DNA of 64,000 bases from Methanomicrobia archaeon JdFR-19. GTDB taxonomy: Archaea; Halobacteriota; Methanosarcinia; DSM-18856; Methermicoccaceae. The notes under the pieces are model-generated. The model saw only the letters and a program-made list of their open reading frames with translations. It had not been told where the DNA came from and made no database searches. The stretch spans positions 1 to 64,000 of the forward strand of contig MTMG01000013.1 of NCBI GenBank assembly GCA_002010075.1, in the 5' to 3' direction. Shown here piece after piece: positions 1 through 9,221 of this stretch (positions within the stretch are counted from its first letter, which is position 1; each line of letters starts with the position of its first letter). The translations under genes and the position numbers were made by a program.

Positions 1-2
1 TC

Positions 3-110
3 GGCCCAATCCCCATTGTCTTCGGCTCAAACTACAAATGGGCCGTTTTTGCAATGATACTTACCCTCATTCTAATGTCGGTGGCTTTCATATGGATGTA
101 CTCATACTGA
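3..110 (+). CDS. C-terminal end of a DUF131/TIGR00304-like membrane protein (5' truncated by window)
   Basis: Reading frame 3 is open from the window edge to a TGA at 108-110. It encodes about 35 residues that begin GPIPIVFGS and continue into one hydrophobic helix ending in Tyr. The GPIPIVFGS stretch followed by a terminal helix resembles small archaeal DUF131 membrane proteins; I recognise it only from this fragment. It overlaps the start of the next gene by 19 bases, which suggests cotranscription. The function of this family is unknown. Confidence 0.5.
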   Translation, partial: GPIPIVFGSNYKWAVFAMILTLILMSVAFIWMYSY

Positions 111-1150
111 ACTGGAGGGGTCCAGATGACCCACTTGCAGGTGGCTCAGAGACGTATTTGATGGAGGTTGCAAAGAGACTCTCCTCAAAATACAGAATAA
201 CGCTGGTCTGCAGAAGACCGAAAGGACTTCCAAAGGAGGAAGTTGTGGATGGTGTGCGAGTTGTGAGGGTAGGGGGGCAGTATACAGTATATTTGAGAGC
301 TGCTCTTGAGTATATGAAAAGAGGTGCGGATTTTGTGATAGACAACATAAATGGCATCCCCTTCTTCACCCCTCTCTATGTCAGGAAGCCAAAGCTCGCT
401 ATAATCCACCATCTTGCAAGAGAGATATTCTTTCTGGAGCTACCCTATCCACTTGCAGTGGTGGGGTGGCTGGCAGAGAACTCGATACCCTTCATATACA
501 GAAAAGTGAAGTTCGGAGTCGTGAGTTAGAGTACATATTCAGAAGTTGTGAAGTTCGGAATACCAAAAGAGAATGTGAGCATACTTGGTGAGGGAATAAA
601 TCCGCCGAGGTTGAGAGGCTTTCCAAAAGAGAAAGAACCCACCCTCATCTATGTCGGGAGACTCAAAAAATACAAGAGGGTGGAGATGCTTATTGAAGCA
701 TCTACCATACTGAAAAACGAGTTCCCTGGGTTGAAGGTGTGGATAGTTGGAAGCGGAGATATGGAGCCTGAACTAAAGAAAAACTCCAAAGAATGGATTC
801 ATTTTTTTGGATTCGTAGATGAAAAAAAGAAATGGGAGCTTCTTGAGAGGGCATGGATATTCGTGATGCCTTCTGTAAAGGAGGGATTCGGTTTGACAGT
901 TGCAGAGGCTGAGGCGTGTGGTCTTCCTGCGGTAGGCTTCAACGTTCCAGGAATCAGAGATTCGATTTAGGACAGATACTCGGGGTTGCTGATTGATGAG
1001 GAAACACCTCAAGCACTTGCTCGAGGGATAAAATGGCTTCTTGAGGATGATAGATGGACACACTTTGGAAAGAATGCAAAAGAATGGGCAAAAAAATTCA
1101 GTTGGGATGAGGTTGCAAACAGACTGGACAAACTAATACAGGGTGGTTGA
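92..1150 (+). CDS. GT4-family glycosyltransferase with two in-frame TAG codons
   Basis: Retaining GT-B glycosyltransferase, probably transferring a sugar from an activated donor during cell-surface glycan assembly. The N-terminal Rossmann half opens with LILNWRGPDDPLAGGSET. The C-terminal half has the donor-binding YVGRLKKYKR region and an E-x7-E motif (E264 and E272). The frame is interrupted by TAG at 527-529 (codon 146, in the V-S-x-S-T segment) and 968-970 (codon 293, in DSI-x-DRYSGLL). Family sequence continues in the same frame after both, and the gene ends at TGA. The full length of 352 residues is normal for GT4. ATG 92 is preferred over ATG 38 because it starts exactly at the conserved N-terminus. 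If TAG were a stop, three useless fragments would result. The acceptor is unknown. Confidence 0.9.
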
Positions 1151-1930
1151 ATGGATAAAAATGAAATCAGCGAAGTAAAGTTCATAGGAGTTCCCACAAG
1201 GATAATTAAACCCGGAGATGACATCTTTGAGTGTTTTATCGAGGCGATTGAGAACAATGGAATTGAGATACAAGATGGGGATATAATCGTGGTCTCGGAG
1301 TGTGCGGTTGCGAGTGCAGAAGGCAGGATAATCAGATTATGTGAAGTATCACCCAGCACCAAGGCAGTAGAACTTGGGAAGAAGTATTCGATAGAACCAG
1401 AACTCATGGAGCTAATAATCAAAAGCTCTGATGCAATAGTGGGGGGCATCCCTGGGTTCGTACTTACACTCAAAGATGGATTTCTCTGTCCAAACGCAGG
1501 AATCGACTCATCAAATGTGCCAGAGGGTTGTGTGGCTCTCATGCCAGAGAACCCAGAAAGAAGTGCGAAAGAGTTGAGGATGAAGATTGAGGAAAAGACT
1601 GGTAAGAAAGTGGGGGTTGTAATCGCAGATTCAAGAACCCACCCTCTAAGACTCGGATGTGTTGGTATCGCTCTCGCATGCTCTGGTTTTAGGGGAGTGA
1701 AGGATATGAGAGGAAAACTTGATCTGTTTGGCAAACCACTCAAAATAACGAGAAGTGCTGTTGCAGATAACATCGTTTCAGGAGCTCAGCTCGTGATGGG
1801 AGAAAGCGATGAGGGAGTACCTTTTGTGATTGTTCGCGGGGTTGATGTGGAGCTCGACAGTTCTGATGAACCAATCCCAACCATCCCTCCAGAAGAATGT
1901 CTTTATTTTGGTTTGATTAGAAGCTTATAA
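1151..1930 (+). CDS. cofE: Coenzyme F420-0:L-glutamate ligase CofE
   Basis: GTP-dependent ligase that adds L-glutamates to F420-0 to make F420-2, the hydride carrier of methanogen C1 metabolism; cytosolic. The 259 residues match the family from end to end: an N-terminal GVPTRIIKPGDDI segment, DGDIIVVSE, then PNAGIDSSN and ADSRTHPLRLG in the catalytic core, and an ALACSGFRG region. The ATG directly follows the TGA of the glycosyltransferase, so the two are probably cotranscribed. The TAA stop lies within the 3' end of the convergent PUA gene. No unusual features. Confidence 0.95.
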   Translation: MDKNEISEVKFIGVPTRIIKPGDDIFECFIEAIENNGIEIQDGDIIVVSECAVASAEGRIIRLCEVSPSTKAVELGKKYSIEPELMELIIKSSDAIVGGIPGFVLTLKDGFLCPNAGIDSSNVPEGCVALMPENPERSAKELRMKIEEKTGKKVGVVIADSRTHPLRLGCVGIALACSGFRGVKDMRGKLDLFGKPLKITRSAVADNIVSGAQLVMGESDEGVPFVIVRGVDVELDSSDEPIPTIPPEECLYFGLIRSL

Positions 1931-2425
1931 ACTTCCTATGAATCTCCACAAAGAATCCCCAACATAATGCACATTTTTAACAACTTTCCCTCTTCTTCCA
2001 GCCATCTCTCCCCCATCCACCAGAGCCTTCCCTATGCACAGATATTTTCCATGCCCCCCCTCTTTGACAAACACCGTATCACCTACACGAATTGACTCAT
2101 CTGAATAGACAACACCCGGCCCCATAACGTCAGCCCCCCTCACAATATGAGGAACAGCCCCTCTATCCACAACAATCTCTCCCTTTGAAATGCCATTTTT
2201 AAGAGCAAAGTTCAGAGTTGGAACAATCTCATCTTTCAAATAAAGAGCTATGGCATCTCTATTGACGAGAACGATACCTTGAAACTCAGCATGGTCGATA
2301 ACAACGTATTCCATCCTGTCTTCTAACGTGTAGCCCTCACACCATCTCTTGAGTGCATTCAAGACCTTCTTCACCTCACCCCCTCTCAGATGATGTCTCT
2401 TTTTTACCTTCAATTCCCTCACCAA
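1925..2425 (-). CDS. PUA-domain RNA-binding protein
   Basis: A 166-residue protein made of a small basic N-terminal domain (start VRELKVKKRHHLRGGEV) and a C-terminal PUA domain, seen in the VDRGAVPHIVRGADVMGPGV and DTVFVKEGGHGKYLCIGKA segments. Archaeal proteins of this layout are thought to bind tRNA or rRNA, often beside modification enzymes. No catalytic domain is present. It ends in TAA and overlaps cofE tail-to-tail by six bases. The exact substrate cannot be told from sequence. Confidence 0.85.
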   Translation of the reverse strand: MVRELKVKKRHHLRGGEVKKVLNALKRWCEGYTLEDRMEYVVIDHAEFQGIVLVNRDAIALYLKDEIVPTLNFALKNGISKGEIVVDRGAVPHIVRGADVMGPGVVYSDESIRVGDTVFVKEGGHGKYLCIGKALVDGGEMAGRRGKVVKNVHYVGDSLWRFIGSL

Positions 2426-2453
2426 TTGTTCTTAATTCGATAAGTTTAAGTAG

Positions 2454-2720
<267 letters not shown>

Positions 2721-2729
2721 GGTGGTGCT

Positions 2730-2888
2730 ATGTCGAAGGGAACACCCTCGATGAAAGGAGGAAAGAAGACTCACATCAGATGCAGGAGATGTGGTAGAGT
2801 TTCATATCACAAACGCAAAAAGGTTTGTGCTTCTTGTGGGTTTGGTCGTTCTGCGAGGAGGCGTTCCTACAGCTGGAGGAAGAAATAA
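2730..2888 (+). CDS. rpl37e: 50S ribosomal protein L37e
   Basis: A 52-codon gene. The product starts [13 protein letters not shown] and carries two CxxC pairs (C18/C21 and C33/C36) that bind zinc, followed by the Arg-rich tail ending SYSWRKK. This is the full-length archaeal L37e, part of the large ribosomal subunit. The start ATG follows GGTGGT nine bases after the LSm stop, and the gene ends in TAA. A longer open frame in another register runs through it from purF but is not coding here. Confidence 0.96.
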   Translation: MSKGTPSMKGGKKTHIRCRRCGRVSYHKRKKVCASCGFGRSARRRSYSWRKK

Positions 2889-2907
2889 TGCCTCGCAGGT
2901 GATTCAA

Positions 2908-4317
2908 TTGAGGGATGCGTGTGGGGTAGTTGGAGTGTGTTTAACACAAGACTCCACAAGAGACGTATTTCCCGTTTTATATTATGCATTGTATGCTCTC
3001 CAACACCGAGGGCAAGAATCTGCTGGCATCTCCATTTTCAGAGAGAGAATGATAACAAAGAAAGGGATGGGTCTTGTGAGCGATGTATTCACCAATGCAT
3101 TCACCTCGGTTTTGGAAGGGAAGATAGGAATAGGGCATGTTAGATACTCAACAACAGGAGAGTCAGATATTATAAACTGCCAGCCATTCGTTGTTAGTTC
3201 CGAGGGAAGAGAAATCGCAATTGCACATAATGGTAATCTTGTGAATGTTATTGAGTTGAAACGTGAGCTTCAGAAGGAAGGTGCAGTTTTCATATCAACA
3301 TCAGACACCGAGGTGATTGCCCAGTTGCTTGCGAGGGAGATGAGGAGAAGAGACGAACTTGAAGCAATCTCCTTTTTGATGAGGGTTTTGAGAGGTTCTT
3401 ACTCTCTTGTCATTCTGATAAACGATACACTCTATGCAATCAGGGACCCATATGGTGTGAAACCGCTGTGCATAGGAAGATTGGAGGATGGATATGTTGT
3501 TGCCTCGGAGAGTGCGGTTATCGATACACTCGAGGGAAAACTCATGAGGGATGTGAAACCGGGCGAAGTCATCATCATCAGGGATGGAGAAATGGAGAGT
3601 CAGAGGCTGTACAAACTAAACACAAAAGCTCATTGTGTGTTTGAATACATATACTTTGCAAGACCAGACTCCATAATAGATGGGAAATTAGTGTACGATG
3701 TCAGGATGAAGATTGGAGAGACGCTATGGGATGAACATCCTATCGATGCAGACATCGTATCTCCTGTTCCAGACTCTGGAATCACCTTCGCCATCGGATT
3801 CTCTCGACGTTCAGGAATTGAGTACCTTGAAGGTCTCATAAAGAACAGATATGTTGGGAGAACGTTCATCATGCCAGCCCAGAGAGAGAGGGAGCTTGCT
3901 GTGAGACTCAAGCTCAACACCATCAGCTCAAACATAGAAGGGAAAAATGTCGTGCTTGTTGATGACAGTATCGTCAGAGGGACAACCTCGAGGAGGATAG
4001 TTGATATGGTCAGGGCATGCAATCCGAAGAGCATACATCTGAGAATAGGAAGCCCACCAATAAAATCGCCTTGTTATCTTGGCATAGACATGCCAACACG
4101 TGAGGAGTTGGTGGCATCATCCAGAACCACAGATGAGATTGCTCGTGTTGTCGGTGTGGACTCTCTTGGATATCTGAGCATTGATGGGCTTGTGGATGCG
4201 ATTGGCATGGGGGAAGATGATTTATGTCTCGGGTGTCTCACAGGAGTTTATCCAATGGAGATACCTGGAGAGAAATGTAAAGCTATTCAGGCAAGGCTAT
4301 CCAATTACATAATATGA
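2908..4317 (+). CDS. purF: Amidophosphoribosyltransferase PurF
   Basis: First committed enzyme of purine synthesis: makes phosphoribosylamine from PRPP and glutamine. The N-terminal Ntn-hydrolase glutaminase starts at the conserved DACGVVGV with the catalytic Cys, followed by ALQHRGQESAGI. The phosphoribosyltransferase domain has the PRPP loop VVLVDDSIVRGTTSRR. I place the start at TTG 2908 because AGGTGAT lies just upstream; GTG 2899 is the alternative, and either is removed by propeptide processing. ATG starts farther upstream fall inside rpl37e and are not credible. The stop is TGA. Confidence 0.93.
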   Translation: MRDACGVVGVCLTQDSTRDVFPVLYYALYALQHRGQESAGISIFRERMITKKGMGLVSDVFTNAFTSVLEGKIGIGHVRYSTTGESDIINCQPFVVSSEGREIAIAHNGNLVNVIELKRELQKEGAVFISTSDTEVIAQLLAREMRRRDELEAISFLMRVLRGSYSLVILINDTLYAIRDPYGVKPLCIGRLEDGYVVASESAVIDTLEGKLMRDVKPGEVIIIRDGEMESQRLYKLNTKAHCVFEYIYFARPDSIIDGKLVYDVRMKIGETLWDEHPIDADIVSPVPDSGITFAIGFSRRSGIEYLEGLIKNRYVGRTFIMPAQRERELAVRLKLNTISSNIEGKNVVLVDDSIVRGTTSRRIVDMVRACNPKSIHLRIGSPPIKSPCYLGIDMPTREELVASSRTTDEIARVVGVDSLGYLSIDGLVDAIGMGEDDLCLGCLTGVYPMEIPGEKCKAIQARLSNYII

Positions 4318-4330
4318 CTTATAAATATAA

Positions 4331-4345
4331 CCTAAAATTTTTAGG
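4331..4345. promoter_or_regulatory. Palindromic operator candidate for the feo operon
   Basis: The sequence CCTAAAA-T-TTTTAGG is a perfect 7+7 dyad in the AT-rich promoter region 49 to 63 bases before feoA. A further TTCCTAA half-site follows at about 4360. DtxR/IdeR/MDR1-type metal repressors recognise TTAGG-rich dyads, and a DtxR-family gene closes this same operon. Autogenous iron-dependent repression is therefore a reasonable inference, not shown by the sequence alone. Confidence 0.5.
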
Positions 4346-4393
4346 GATACCTATTTTTATTCCTAACATATATAGTGGTGTGTGGTGTCTTAG

Positions 4394-4648
4394 ATGGATG
4401 CAGGTGTAGGTCTGATGAACAAAGTACGTCTGAATGAACTCAAACCACACGAGGAGGGTGTGGTTGTGGAACTCATGGCAGGTAAAGGCTTGACCAGAAG
4501 ACTGTGTGAGATGGGGATAGTTCCCGGAGCAAGGGTTAAAGTTCTTCTAATAGGACACGGTCCAATTGTAGTTGAGACAATGGGTTCAAGAATTGCCATT
4601 GGAAAGGGAATGGCATCCAAGATTCTTGTTGAGAAGATTCGTAAATGA
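4394..4648 (+). CDS. feoA: Ferrous iron transport protein A (FeoA)
   Basis: Small SH3-like cytosolic protein that assists FeoB. After a short leader, the domain reads RLNELKPHEEG and then GLTRRLCEMGIVPGARV, ending GSRIAIGKGMASKILV, which is characteristic of FeoA. ATG 4394 gives 84 residues; ATG 4415 gives 77, closer to the usual family length, and is a credible alternative. It lies 40 bases upstream of feoB on the same strand. It ends in TGA. Confidence 0.9.
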   Translation: MDAGVGLMNKVRLNELKPHEEGVVVELMAGKGLTRRLCEMGIVPGARVKVLLIGHGPIVVETMGSRIAIGKGMASKILVEKIRK

Positions 4649-4688
4649 GCAGATACATCATGATTATTGGTTTATGGAGAGTACATAA

Positions 4689-6635
4689 ATGAGAACAGAC
4701 ACTCCACAAACTCAAATTAGGAAGTCAGGAGTGAGAATTGCTCTGATAGGCAATCCTAATGTTGGAAAGACCACTCTTTTCAATGAGTTGACAGGAGCCA
4801 ATCAGAGCATTGGAAACTGGCCCGGTGTTACAGTTGAGAAGAAGGAGGGAGTTTTTGTCCACAAAGGTGTTAGAGTGGAGGTTGTTGACCTCCCTGGGCT
4901 GTATGGTTTTGGTTCTGACTCGGTTGCAGAGAAAATAGCGAGGGATTACCTCATAAACGAGAAACCAGATGTTGTTGTGGACATTGTGGACGCCTCAAAT
5001 CTCATGAGAAATCTGTACCTTACACTCCTCTTGCTTGAAATGGATGTTAATGTGATAGTTGTCTTGAATATGTTCGATGAAGCCACAAAGAGCATGAAAA
5101 TAGATGTGGATATGCTCTCCGAACTTCTTGGTGTTCCTGTTGTACCAACAGTTGCGAAGAGGGGGGAGGGAATAGGTGAGCTGAAGGATGCAATATTGAA
5201 AGAGGCTGGAAAGTCAAGGAGGAGCTTTGTAGGTTATGGAGAAGATGTTGAAACCATTATTACAAAAATAGAGCAAGAGCTTGATAACCTGCCCAAGACA
5301 ATTCCCCCGAGGTGGGTTGCTCTCAAACTTCTCGAGGGAGATGAGGAGATAAAGGAAATCGTTGGAGAGGTGCGTTTGGAAGATATGCCCAACATCAGAG
5401 GGGACGTCATTCTTGCTCAAAGGAGGTACGAGGCAATACGCAATATATTGAGGCTGTGTGTTGAGAAAAAAGGAGAGAGGTGGAAGATAACTGACAGAAT
5501 TGACAAGCTCATCCTCCACAAATATCTTGGTTACCCAATATTTTTGATAATCTTGTGGGGGGCTTTTGTTTTCTCGTATAGAGCATCTGCCCCAATATCA
5601 GACCTGATAGATTCATTTTTCTCGATTCTCGGTGAGTACTCTTCATCTTATTTGAGTGGTACAGTTGGCTCTTTTGTGTCTGGTGCAATCATCTCAGGTC
5701 TCGGGTCTGTGCTTGTGTTTATCCCACCGATATTCTTTGTGTTCTTTGTCATTGCTGTACTCGAGGACACAGGATACATGGCAAGAGTTGCATTCCTCAT
5801 GGACAGAGCAATGGGGGTTGTTGGGTTGAGCGGGAAGTCATTCATACCACTGGTTCTCGGATTTGGATGCAATGTACCAGCGATAATGGCAACCAGAACG
5901 ATTGAGAGTCAGAGAGAAAGAATTCTTACAATACTCATCAATCCGCTGATGTCTTGTAGTGCGAGACTCCCTGTGTATGTTCTGATTGCCGGAGTATTTT
6001 TCAGAGAAAATGCAGGGACTGTGATATTTTCAATGTACTTACTCGGAATACTGCTTGCAATGGTTCTTTCTGTGGTGTTTGGTAGAAGTGTTCTGAGAGG
6101 AGCACCTTCCCCCTTCATAATCGAGCTTCCACCATATCGTATTCCATCGGTAAAGACAGTTCTCATGGCTACATGGACGAGAGGAAAACATTTCCTTGAA
6201 AAGGCGGGAACTGTGATATTTGGTGTTGTCATCCTCGCATGGTATCTCTCATCCTACCCAACTGGGACGATTGAAGGATCATATCTTGCCCAGATTGGAC
6301 AGTTTCTCTCGCCTTTGATGGAACCCCTTGGGTTTGACTGGAGAATTACATCTGCACTTCTGATGGGCTTTCTTGCAAAGGAGGCGGTGGTTGGCACACT
6401 TGGAGTTCTTTACGGAACTGAGCTTTCCACTGCCCTTTCAGCCTCGATAGACCCCGTCAGTGCATATGCATTCATGGCGTTTACATTGCTATATGTTCCG
6501 TGTGTCGCTGCAATGGCGGTAGTGAGACAGGAGACAGCTTCATGGAAATGGACTGCATTCGTTATTTTGTATGAACTTTTACTCGCATATACAGTCGCCC
6601 TATTCATAGTCTTGATAGGTAGATTGATATTTTAA
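4689..6635 (+). CDS. feoB: Ferrous iron transporter FeoB
   Basis: Fe(II) importer with an N-terminal G domain and a membrane channel. G1 is GNPNVGKTT, G3 is DLPG and G4 is NMFD, followed by a helical GDI-like region. The membrane part has the two family gate motifs: GFGCNVPAIMATRTIE and, after it, NPLMSCSARLPVY, each with its conserved Cys. At 648 residues it is normal length with many transmembrane helices. It sits between feoA and the dtxR-family gene. The TAA stop is followed at once by the GGAGGGAG ribosome site of the regulator. Confidence 0.96.
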   Translation: MRTDTPQTQIRKSGVRIALIGNPNVGKTTLFNELTGANQSIGNWPGVTVEKKEGVFVHKGVRVEVVDLPGLYGFGSDSVAEKIARDYLINEKPDVVVDIVDASNLMRNLYLTLLLLEMDVNVIVVLNMFDEATKSMKIDVDMLSELLGVPVVPTVAKRGEGIGELKDAILKEAGKSRRSFVGYGEDVETIITKIEQELDNLPKTIPPRWVALKLLEGDEEIKEIVGEVRLEDMPNIRGDVILAQRRYEAIRNILRLCVEKKGERWKITDRIDKLILHKYLGYPIFLIILWGAFVFSYRASAPISDLIDSFFSILGEYSSSYLSGTVGSFVSGAIISGLGSVLVFIPPIFFVFFVIAVLEDTGYMARVAFLMDRAMGVVGLSGKSFIPLVLGFGCNVPAIMATRTIESQRERILTILINPLMSCSARLPVYVLIAGVFFRENAGTVIFSMYLLGILLAMVLSVVFGRSVLRGAPSPFIIELPPYRIPSVKTVLMATWTRGKHFLEKAGTVIFGVVILAWYLSSYPTGTIEGSYLAQIGQFLSPLMEPLGFDWRITSALLMGFLAKEAVVGTLGVLYGTELSTALSASIDPVSAYAFMAFTLLYVPCVAAMAVVRQETASWKWTAFVILYELLLAYTVALFIVLIGRLIF

Positions 6636-6653
6636 GGAGGGAGAAATGGTAGT

Positions 6654-7094
6654 GTGATAACCAGAAGAGTGGAAGACTATCTGGAGGCAATATACACAAT
6701 CTCACTGAAAAAGGATTATGTGAGAGTGAAAGATATCGCCAGCGAACTCAACGTCAGGCCAGCTACCGTTACCGAAATGATTCAGAAACTCGGAGAGATG
6801 GGACTTGTGAGCTATGAGAAACATGGCCCGATATCACTCACATCAAAAGGACTTGAGATAGGGATGAGTGTGAGGGACAGACATGATAACTTGAAGAAGC
6901 TACTGCTCATAATTGGTGTTCCAGAGGACATTGCAGAGAGTGATGCTTGCATAATGGAGCATTATTTACATCCAAAAACAGTAGAGCATATAAAGAAGTT
7001 CGTAAAATTCGTCGAAACATCGCCAACCACACCAAAATGGATAAAGCATTTTAAGGAATATGTAGATACAGGAGTGCATTCATGCGATAGATAA
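6654..7094 (+). CDS. DtxR/MntR-family metal-dependent repressor
   Basis: 146-residue regulator. The N-terminal winged helix (RVEDYLEAIYTI, then DIASELNVRPATVTEMIQKL) is followed by a metal-sensing and dimerisation domain with the ESDACIMEHYLHP segment, which holds the typical Cys, Glu and His ligands. The gene starts at GTG 6654 after a strong GGAGGGAG site; the nearby ATG 6646 hits a stop at once. There is no SH3 third domain, so this is the short form. Its place at the end of the feo operon makes iron the likely effector. The stop is TAA. Confidence 0.9.
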   Translation: MITRRVEDYLEAIYTISLKKDYVRVKDIASELNVRPATVTEMIQKLGEMGLVSYEKHGPISLTSKGLEIGMSVRDRHDNLKKLLLIIGVPEDIAESDACIMEHYLHPKTVEHIKKFVKFVETSPTTPKWIKHFKEYVDTGVHSCDR

Positions 7095-7096
7095 AT

Positions 7097-7273
7097 TCAA
7101 TCAATTTTCTCGATTGCCCCGTATCTACATGTCCGCATACACACAGCACACCCACTGCACTTTTCGAGGTCTATGTGTGCCTTATCTTGGAGAGATATGG
7201 CTCTGTATGGGCAAACCGCAACACATTCTCCACATCCCACACACCTCTCCATAAGCACAACACACTTTGCCAT
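7097..7273 (-). CDS. Small 2x[4Fe-4S] ferredoxin
   Basis: 58-residue electron carrier with two complete cluster motifs: CVGCGECVAVCP near residue 10 and CSGCAVCMRTC near residue 39, the second continuing to YGAIEKID. The frame is open farther upstream but that part is not ferredoxin-like, so the internal ATG at 7273 is chosen. No Shine-Dalgarno precedes this ATG, so translation may be leaderless. It is divergent from the ATP-grasp gene by 26 bases. The redox partner is unknown. Confidence 0.88.
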   Translation of the reverse strand: MAKCVVLMERCVGCGECVAVCPYRAISLQDKAHIDLEKCSGCAVCMRTCRYGAIEKID

Positions 7274-7299
7274 GGAGGATGTAGTGGAGGTTGAAGCAT

Positions 7300-8238
7300 A
7301 TGAAGGTATTAGTTGCTGAATATGCTTATGCAACCGAATTCCAGCCTCTCATCAACGAGGGAATTGCCATGCTCTCCACACTCGTTCGTGATTTTGAGGA
7401 GTGTGGATGTGAAGTTGAATATCTCGCTCCACTCAGGGCGAAACATTTAAAATGGGGGAGAGGTGTTCCATGCTCTGATTTTGAGAGAGATTTTGAGCAG
7501 AGACTCAAATATGTGGATGCAGCTCTCGCAATAGCTCCAGATGATATGCTCTATCAACTCAATAGCGTAGTAGAAGAATATTGTGTAAATCTTGGATGTC
7601 CACCGAAAAGTGCGGGAGAGTGTGCTGATAAAAGAGCAACTTATCAGGTGTTGAAAGAGAATAACATTCCAACCCCAGAGCCATGGAAGGGTAAGGGAAT
7701 GTGCGTCGAGAAGCCAAGGTTTGGATGCGGTTCTGAGGATGTGTTCATAAGCGATTGTCCCTCAGGCGAGGGATGGGAATTTGTTGGAGGGATGAGTATG
7801 AGTGTGGGATGTGTGGTCTCTGACTCGTGCGCCATTCCACTCACCTTGAATCTTCAGAGGATTTTGATGAAACCAGAGGGAAAGGGAATAAGGGTGGAGT
7901 ACATAGGGAACACAGTTCCTTACCACCATCCAAAGAGAGAAGAGTCATACGAAATTGCCATAAAAGCTTGTAAAGCACTTGGGTGTAGAGGATATGTGGG
8001 GGTGGATGTTGTTGTTGGAGATGATGTGTGGGTGGTGGATGTTAATCCGAGACCTACAACCTCAATAATCGGTGTGAGTGAGGTGCTTGAGAGAAGGGTT
8101 GGTGAATTGATTCTTAGAGCAAGGGTTCCAGAGTTCATTGGTGGGCTTGAGGAGATTCCACAGAGATTGAGGACAAAGGGGGTGTTCTCGTTCACAAAGT
8201 ACGAACTTCCATCAATCCTTGCCAGCATGTTTTCCTAA
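7300..8238 (+). CDS. mfnD: ATP-grasp ligase, probably tyramine-L-glutamate ligase MfnD (methanofuran biosynthesis)
   Basis: 312-residue ATP-grasp enzyme. It begins MKVLVAEYAYATEFQPLINE, has an adenine/phosphate region at KPRFGCGSEDVFIS, and the metal-binding end VDVNPRPTTSIIG. Similar archaeal proteins form the gamma-glutamyl bond of methanofuran from tyramine and glutamate, which would fit the formylmethanofuran dehydrogenase encoded later in the window. The specific assignment rests on overall resemblance, so another amino-acid ligase is possible. ATG 7300 follows GGAGG with good spacing; the in-frame TTG 7291 is less likely. It overlaps the convergent clamp-loader gene by 27 bases. Confidence 0.72.
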   Translation: MKVLVAEYAYATEFQPLINEGIAMLSTLVRDFEECGCEVEYLAPLRAKHLKWGRGVPCSDFERDFEQRLKYVDAALAIAPDDMLYQLNSVVEEYCVNLGCPPKSAGECADKRATYQVLKENNIPTPEPWKGKGMCVEKPRFGCGSEDVFISDCPSGEGWEFVGGMSMSVGCVVSDSCAIPLTLNLQRILMKPEGKGIRVEYIGNTVPYHHPKREESYEIAIKACKALGCRGYVGVDVVVGDDVWVVDVNPRPTTSIIGVSEVLERRVGELILRARVPEFIGGLEEIPQRLRTKGVFSFTKYELPSILASMFS

Positions 8239-9186
8239 TGATACAAAGCTTGCAAGCAATGCCTCAAGCTGTATCCTCTCATTTGCTCCTTCTGTGAGTC
8301 TGAAGTCTGCCTCTCCCACTCTATCCATTAATTCAATCCTCAGCTTTTCGGGTAGCTCGATTTGGGTAAGCACTCTGTGGAGTTGAAGCAGTATATCATC
8401 CCCTGCAAGCCCATCTTCGAGCATGAACGAATCGAGGATTTTTCTTGCACTGAGAAAATCCCCTGCCAAGGCTGTTTTGACGAGCTCCTCCATCTTTTCG
8501 GGTCTTACAAAGGATGCAACATCATATATGGTTTCCACATCTATCTTTTTGGTGAGCATGGCAGCTGCTTGAAGGACATTCACAGCCCTTCTCATGTCTC
8601 CAGAAGCCACATACACGATTGCCCCCATTCCATCTGGGGTGATGGTTATCTTCTCACACTTTGCTATATACGAGAGCCTCTTCTCGATTGCATCGTCAGA
8701 TATCGGCTTGAACCGGTAAATGGCACATCTTGACTGTATGGGCTCTATTATCTTGGATGAGTAGTTGCATGAAAGAATGAATCTGCACGTTCTTGTGTAC
8801 ATCTCCATCGTTCTTCTCAGTGCTGACTGGGCATCTGGTGTGAGGGCATCGGCTTCATCGAGGAATATTATTCTGAAGCCCGCACCTATGGGGGCAGTTC
8901 TTGCAAAGTTCTTTATCTTCTCTCTCACGACGTTTATACCTCTCTCATCGCTCGCGTTCAACTCCACGAAATTTGATGACCAGCCCTCTCCAAAGGTTTC
9001 ACGAGCCAGACAGATTGCACAGGCTGTCTTACCCACACCAGGGGGGCCTGAAAACAGAAGGTGTGGCATGCTCTTCTGCTTCACATATGCTTTAAGTCTC
9101 TCAACTATGTGGTCCTGTCCCACCACCTCGTCCAGTGTTTTGGGACGGTACTTCTCAACCCAGACCTCCTCCACAATTCCATCCAT
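8212..9186 (-). CDS. rfcS: Replication factor C small subunit
   Basis: AAA+ ATPase of the sliding-clamp loader. The N-terminus VWVEKYRPKTLDEVVGQ is diagnostic. Walker A is GPPGVGKT, Walker B is FLDEADAL, and the arginine-finger SRC motif is QSRCAIYRF. The C-terminal collar domain follows. ATG 9186 is taken in preference to the GTG one codon upstream. At 324 residues it is the normal archaeal length. It stands alone here, without the large subunit. TGA stop. Confidence 0.96.
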   Translation of the reverse strand: MDGIVEEVWVEKYRPKTLDEVVGQDHIVERLKAYVKQKSMPHLLFSGPPGVGKTACAICLARETFGEGWSSNFVELNASDERGINVVREKIKNFARTAPIGAGFRIIFLDEADALTPDAQSALRRTMEMYTRTCRFILSCNYSSKIIEPIQSRCAIYRFKPISDDAIEKRLSYIAKCEKITITPDGMGAIVYVASGDMRRAVNVLQAAAMLTKKIDVETIYDVASFVRPEKMEELVKTALAGDFLSARKILDSFMLEDGLAGDDILLQLHRVLTQIELPEKLRIELMDRVGEADFRLTEGANERIQLEALLASFVSLGKHAGKD

Positions 9187-9221
9187 CACATCTCATTACA
9201 ACCCATTATTATTAAAGTTAG

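Noticed and set aside
1009-1773. 254-codon minus-strand open frame opposite cofE and the glycosyltransferase end
   Set aside because: It is a Ser/Pro/Ile-rich antisense shadow of cofE, which is clearly coding.
2791-2907. Upstream ATG start for purF at 2791
   Set aside because: It would place the PurF N-terminus inside the L37e gene and hide the mature N-terminal Cys behind an unrelated 40-residue extension.
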